This document shows positions 52,201 to 58,200 of a DNA stretch of 64,000 bases, piece by piece. Source of the DNA: Diploptera punctata (lineage: Eukaryota > Arthropoda > Insecta > Blattodea > Blaberidae). The first letter of the stretch is position 1. Every line of letters begins with the position of its first letter. The stretch is from contig JASPKZ010007432.1 of the NCBI GenBank assembly GCA_030220185.1, positions 496,001 to 560,000 of the forward strand, written 5' to 3'. The position numbers and the translations under genes were made by a program. The notes beneath the pieces are model-generated. The model was not told the origin of the DNA and did no database searches. It saw only the letters and a list, made by a program, of their open reading frames with translations.

Positions 52201-55200
52201 TTTATTTTCTTTTATTAGTTGAAAGAATGGTGTTGGAGTTATGGAAGGTCTTAATAAAATATAAATTCATTTATCTTGAATACAAATAGTCCATAAGTGG
52301 AAATAAAGTGTTGCTGAAGGATTGACCGTTAGAATTCGTCATCCATTATACATCCATCCATAGTAATTCTGCCCGAAGGCAGGTCCTTCACTGCAATCAT
52401 AGAACTTTCATGCTACGCTTGCAGCTTTACTAGGGAATTGTAGGTGTGGTAGCTTCCCGTTGCTTTCCACACCGGTGAAGGATGATGATGATGGTAATGA
52501 TGATAATGATAAGGATGATGATGATGATGGCCATATGATTTCGGGGACCGTTTGGGCCTTAAAGTTTTCCTGACATTTGTCTTACAGATGAGGAAAAACC
52601 CCGATAAAAACCTCACCCAGAAAAACTGCCCCGACCGGGGATCGAACACGGGCCCGCTGCGTGACAAGGCAGCGCTCTACCTCGAGACCACAGCGGTGGA
52701 CCCATTATATATATAAAGTAGTAATCTTCACTAAGTGAAATAGATTAACCTAAGCTGGAATCTTCTAAATTATTGATCTACAAGATTCATCTAAACTGAA
52801 GTAAGAGTTTTAATAAAATAACTTTTAGTTTAACTGTTAACAAAGTGTCATTATTTGTATATGTAAGAAATGTTTCCTCATTCCCCTGACAGGAGTTATT
52901 AGTGCCGTGGCAGAATTACAGTGATTCAAATTATTACAATCACAAATTTACAACTTGGGACATCACACCCAACAACCCACCTTTACTATTAAATTTTTTG
53001 GGCCATATTTAATTAACTCGTTGGGATGTTTCCTGGCCCTGGTGCCTTTTTATTCTTTAGGGTTTGAATTTTTAATTCTATATCTATTGTATCAAATTCC
53101 AGAGCATTCATTTCAATAATTGGATTTTCTATTGTTTCCATAAACTCTTTTCTACTTTCTGATAGTAAAGATTTGTAATGTTTTTCTGCGTCAGATTTTA
53201 CTAACAAATTTATCTTGCTGGATCCTTGGTTGGTTTTCAGTGTTTTTAAAAATCTCCATACATCTGATGAATGTGATCCTCCTATATAACTTTATATTTC
53301 TTGGCATTTGCTTTTCCATAATTTGTTTTTTTTTCTTCAATCACTCTCCTTTTAACTTTGGCGTTTGTTCTCTTGTATTCTATCCAATTCTCTGTTGTTT
53401 TATTTGCCAACCATTGTAACTAACATTTTTTCTTCTTTTTGGTTAATTCTTCAATATCATCATTCCACCAATCTTGTGTATTTTGTTTTTTATTTATTGT
53501 AGCTAATGGTTCTTTTGCTGCCGAATGTATTACTTCCTTTAATTGATTATATTCTTCTTCTATGTCTTCCTTGTAATCCAAATTCTCAATTTTAACTTTC
53601 AGTCTTTCTTTATATAGGTGTTTGATACTATCCTGATTAAACAAATACAATTTAAATTTTTCTTCCTGCTTCAGTTGCATTGTTGATTCCCTTGCTTCAT
53701 CATGCACTTTTTTTCCTGTAAGGAATTTGGGGATGATCTGCGCTGTGAGTAGATAGTGGTCGGAACCACAATTTGCTCTTCTTTTAACCCTTGAGTCCTT
53801 AATAAATAAGGAAGTATTTTGCTTTACAATTATGTAGTCTATTATTAATTTCTGATTGAGACAAGGTCATTCCCAAGTAAATTTATGTATATCCTTATGA
53901 TCGAAAAATGTGTTCACTATCTTTAATTTATGTTGTTTGCACATCTCTATGATTCTATTTCCATTATCGTTGACTTGTTCCCCATATTTTCCAACTACTT
54001 CATCACTGTTTCTTCTACCCACTTTCCCATTTAAGTCTCCCAGTAGTATTAATTCTTCATTACTTTGTATTTTCTCTATTTGTTCCACTATCATTGAATA
54101 GTACTTTTCTTTCTGACTTTGTGCAGCATCATCTGTTGGTGCGTAGACTGCTAAGAACACCATTGTTCTTCCCATAAGCTTCATTTTGATCTTTAGGCAA
54201 CTTTCATTAATATATTTATAATCTATAATGTTTTTACTGTATTTCTTTTTTACAAACATTGATACCCCTGCTTTAGCTCTTTTGGATTTATTTACACCTG
54301 ACCAAAAATGTATGTAATTTCCTAAATATGAATTTCCTGATCCTTTCTTTTTTGTTTCTGTCACTGCTGCAATGTCTACATTGTTCTGAAATAATTCTCC
54401 TGCTACTTCATTAATTTTGTTTCTTATTCCTCGTATATTCCATGTGCCTACACTCAATGTCCGTTTTCATTGCTTTTGTCTTTCGTACTTTTTTCTGTCC
54501 GGCTTTGACTGATTTGGTCTTTTAGCATTTTATGTTTTTTTTTAATGTGTGGGGAGCTGGCCCACAGCATAAACCCCCAACCTGGAGGACTAGGAAAATT
54601 TCTGTCTAGGTTTTCCTCCCATAGTCTTTGAAGATCCCTCTTCACCGCAAGGCACCGTTTCTCTATTTCCCTTAGAGATAGGGTTGCCTCTTCTGCCAGA
54701 ACCGCCGTGTTGAAGGACTCCTTCTGCGCCGACTCTGCTGTTGAGGTCTTCACCATAACCCTGGCTAGGGGCCCTTACAGAGTACTGTCAGTCGGAGCCA
54801 ACTGAACCCTGGTTTTTAACGAGGTTGTTACTCCTCCCCCTCCTCCTTTCTCATCCGGGCTTGGGACTGGCCATGGCGGAGTTTTTTTCTCTATCAATTT
54901 ATTAAAATTTACAGAAAAAATATAAATTTGCAGTTCAAGAAACTACTAAAATTACTAAAAAAAAGTAAAAATATATCAGCTTATGCAATGGTAAATTAAT
55001 AATAAATGAGCCTGTTGTCACCTTACCTCCATAGTAATTGAATTCTTTTAGGACATGCTTCAAAACATATATTCTGTTCCATCTTCAGCTTGTCCAGACT
55101 TAATTTTTACATTGTTGGCCCTAGATATTGACTATCTTTATTTGGTCCAAGGAACTTGCATATCAAATCTCTCTCCCCGGGAATTTCAAAATTCATGAAT

Positions 55201-58200
55201 CTATCCTTGCTCTTCTGGATGTAGATCTTCTCATAAATGGTGAGTTCTTTAGTATTTTCAAACTGTTTAAATAATTTGGTGTACACATTGATTCTATTTT
55301 TTTCTGACCAAATGTGAGCAGCTATTGCAGATTTTTCTACTTCTCCTTTTTTTACATTTCCAATGTGTTCCTTAGTTCTAAGGGTTAATTTTTTTTAATT
55401 CAATGCTCCAGTTTGCCATTTCGACATTTCTGGTATTCTCTCCTGGCATTGACTTAATTGTAACCCACTTCTGAAGTTGGGGCACCTAAAAGGCAGAGTT
55501 ATGTTACCCCGATGATATGATGGGTGATAAATGATAATGAAGTGCCAGGAGAGTTCTTAACCTAAACTTAACCTAAATTCCAGACCATGGGCAACCACAG
55601 GAATGATTTCTCTTTGTAATTTCATAATGGTAAATTAATTTATTTCAACTGGTTCATTGCAAATATTGATCATTAAAATATATAACAATTATGAATAAAA
55701 TAAAACTTTATGAATAGGGAAGAATCCAGTACCCAATGATGGCTGGTATCCCAGGACATTGGTTAATTTCCTATTTCCTCACTAGATGGCAAAAATGTAT
55801 GTTATCACATTGCTGGTTGTGTTAAAAACTGGTTTCAGGAACATGAAGGAGAAGTCAGACATCTACCATGGCCAGCTCAACCTCCAGATCTGATTTATTG
55901 TTGAAATAAAGTGGCATGAATTGAAAACTAGAGTAAGGACTAGATTTTCACCTTCTTTCTCTCTTAAAGAAATAGAAGAAATTTTTAATTTTAGGAAGTT
56001 ATATTTTGAGGTTATTTTAATTATATTATTTTTGGTCTGGACATCTTACCTCAATATTAATGTTGATTTCCTGGGAAAGCTGAAGATAAAACAGAGAATT
56101 GTTTTGAAACATGTCCAAGAACAAATCAACATTAATATTGAGGTAAGATGTCCAGACCAAAAATAATATAAGAAGAAATTTTCCATGAAGGATGGTAAAA
56201 GATGCTCACAGAATATGTTTACAGGTTATATCAATAGTTTTCAAGAATAATAATTTGCACCTGTTTTAAAGATTAATGGTGGTAATACATTACATTATTT
56301 AAGATTTGGAAAGTGTTTCCATCATTTTGTCTACCCCCTGTAAATTTTAAATGAAAATTAGTTATGAGAATGTACATAATAACTTACCAAATATCCAAAT
56401 GTAGGGAACAGAATTCTTCCATTAATAGTATAGTCTCCAAATACTCTGTACTCTTCTTTGTTCAAACTAATATGAAAGTATTGTTCACCAGAATCTCTCA
56501 CCTTGACAGCCTGAAAATAAACATATAGGTCTAAATGTAAAAAGTAAAACATAAAGAAAGAGATGAGATAATAATTGCCATACAATTTAGTATATATTAT
56601 ATAATATTTCAGTTTGTATTTTTTAACATTCTTACCTCATATGTTTATTTTGTTGGACAATCGTTTCAAAGCTATTGCTCCATCTTCAGCTTGTCACAAA
56701 CTGGTTTTTCCTTTTCTTCAAGTTGTCGGCCCTGGATCTGTGTTCCAAGAAACTTGTTAATGAGGCTCCTTTCTCCGGGAATTTCAATTAGGAGAAAGGA
56801 GCCTCATTACCAAGTTCCTTGGAACACAGATCCAGGGCCGACAACTTGAAGAAAAGAAAAAAACAGTTTGTGACAAGCTGAAGATGGAGCAATAGCTTTG
56901 AAACAATCGTCCAACAAAATAAACATAAGAGGTAAGAATGTTAAAAAATACAAACTCAAATGTTAAATTAAACTTCATAATTTAACTTCCTAATGATTTT
57001 AAAATATATTATATAAAATGCAATAGGAAGTAACATTAAGGGCCGCATGCAAATACATTAGTCTCTACTCAAATTACTTCCAATCACTGGTGAGCTGACT
57101 CACCGTGAGCAATTGCTGAGATTGAATTAATGGCCAACTTACCAGTCATGCATGAAAGTTGACGTTTTCGTAATATTGGCAACAAATTACCCAGAATTCT
57201 CAACGATAAAACCACTTCCGTTATTTTCGTCTGCTATAGAGGAACGCATTTATGCTTGCGTCCCACAAATAATACGTATACAACGACGTCTGCATCGTGC
57301 AATATTACGCTGATTCTCCTGTTCTTCCAGTTGAATTCTTTGGTAGACTCTATCAAATTCCTGTTCTCCGCGTATACCAAAAACATGATCGAAGTCTTCA
57401 AGGTCCGACATCTTGGATAAAGCTGCAAAGGTTTCAAACTACATCGGTTACCATCGGTTCCCTTCAGGATTTTCACGATAAGTTTCTATCTTGAGCTATG
57501 ATCTTAAGTTACCTCGTCAGGTAGCTTACAATTATTATCGCATGAATAGATTTCTGAGTAAGCAAAATGTATTTGGATAAATCTTTCTCAGCAGAGAACG
57601 CCTTTTACTGTCTAATGTGTTCAAACATTCGACCCTAAGAGGTTTATTTTATAATTGAGATATTTGGTCTGTATATTCTTACCTCTTACGGTTGTTTTTG
57701 CTGAACATATGTTTCAAGGTTTCTGAGCCCCATCATGAGTGATTACAGACTTGTTTTTCTCAAGTTGTCGGCCCTGATTCTTGACTCCTGCTCCCTCTGC
57801 CTGTAGTCCAATAAACTTACTAATGAGTTTCCTTTCTCCGGGAATTTCAAACTTCATAATTCTTTTCTTATTCTTCTGTATGTAGATTTTTTTTCCCATA
57901 TGGTGAGTTCATTTTTGTTTTCCAACTGTTTTAATAATTTTGTGTTTACATCTATTTTGTGTTTTTCTAACCAAACATGAGCAGCCACTGCAGATTTTGC
58001 TACTTCCCCTTTTTTTATATTTCTTATGTGTTCTTTAGTTCTAATGGTTAAATTTCTTTTTGTTTTCCCTATGTATATCTTATCACAGTCTGCACATTTT
58101 ATTTGATATATTCCTGATTTTTTAACCATCATCAATCTTTACATTTTTGTTGGTTTTTATTAGTTTATTTAAACTATAATCATTCTTTGGTATTAAATTA

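Larger units (their letters stand above)
50360..54880 (-). mobile_element. LINE with endonuclease and RT, interrupted
   Basis: Full order on the minus strand: 54756-54454 leader frame, 54457-53867 APE endonuclease, 53707-53013 linker to KKAPGPGNIPTS, a ~1.2-kb foreign block (about 51770-53000), 51767-51468 RT (YRGLSINNILYR, QNGFRPGRSCVDNIF), 51418-51161 RT (GLKQGCSLSPILFN), 50976-50602 thumb region (MYGSELWTIN). The catalytic FADD reads FADG near 51150. Domain order is that of RTE/CR1-like LINEs. Inactive. Confidence 0.8.

Noticed and set aside
52047..52289. 80-codon open frame
   Set aside because: No recognisable motif, AT-rich context, no homologous copy in the window.
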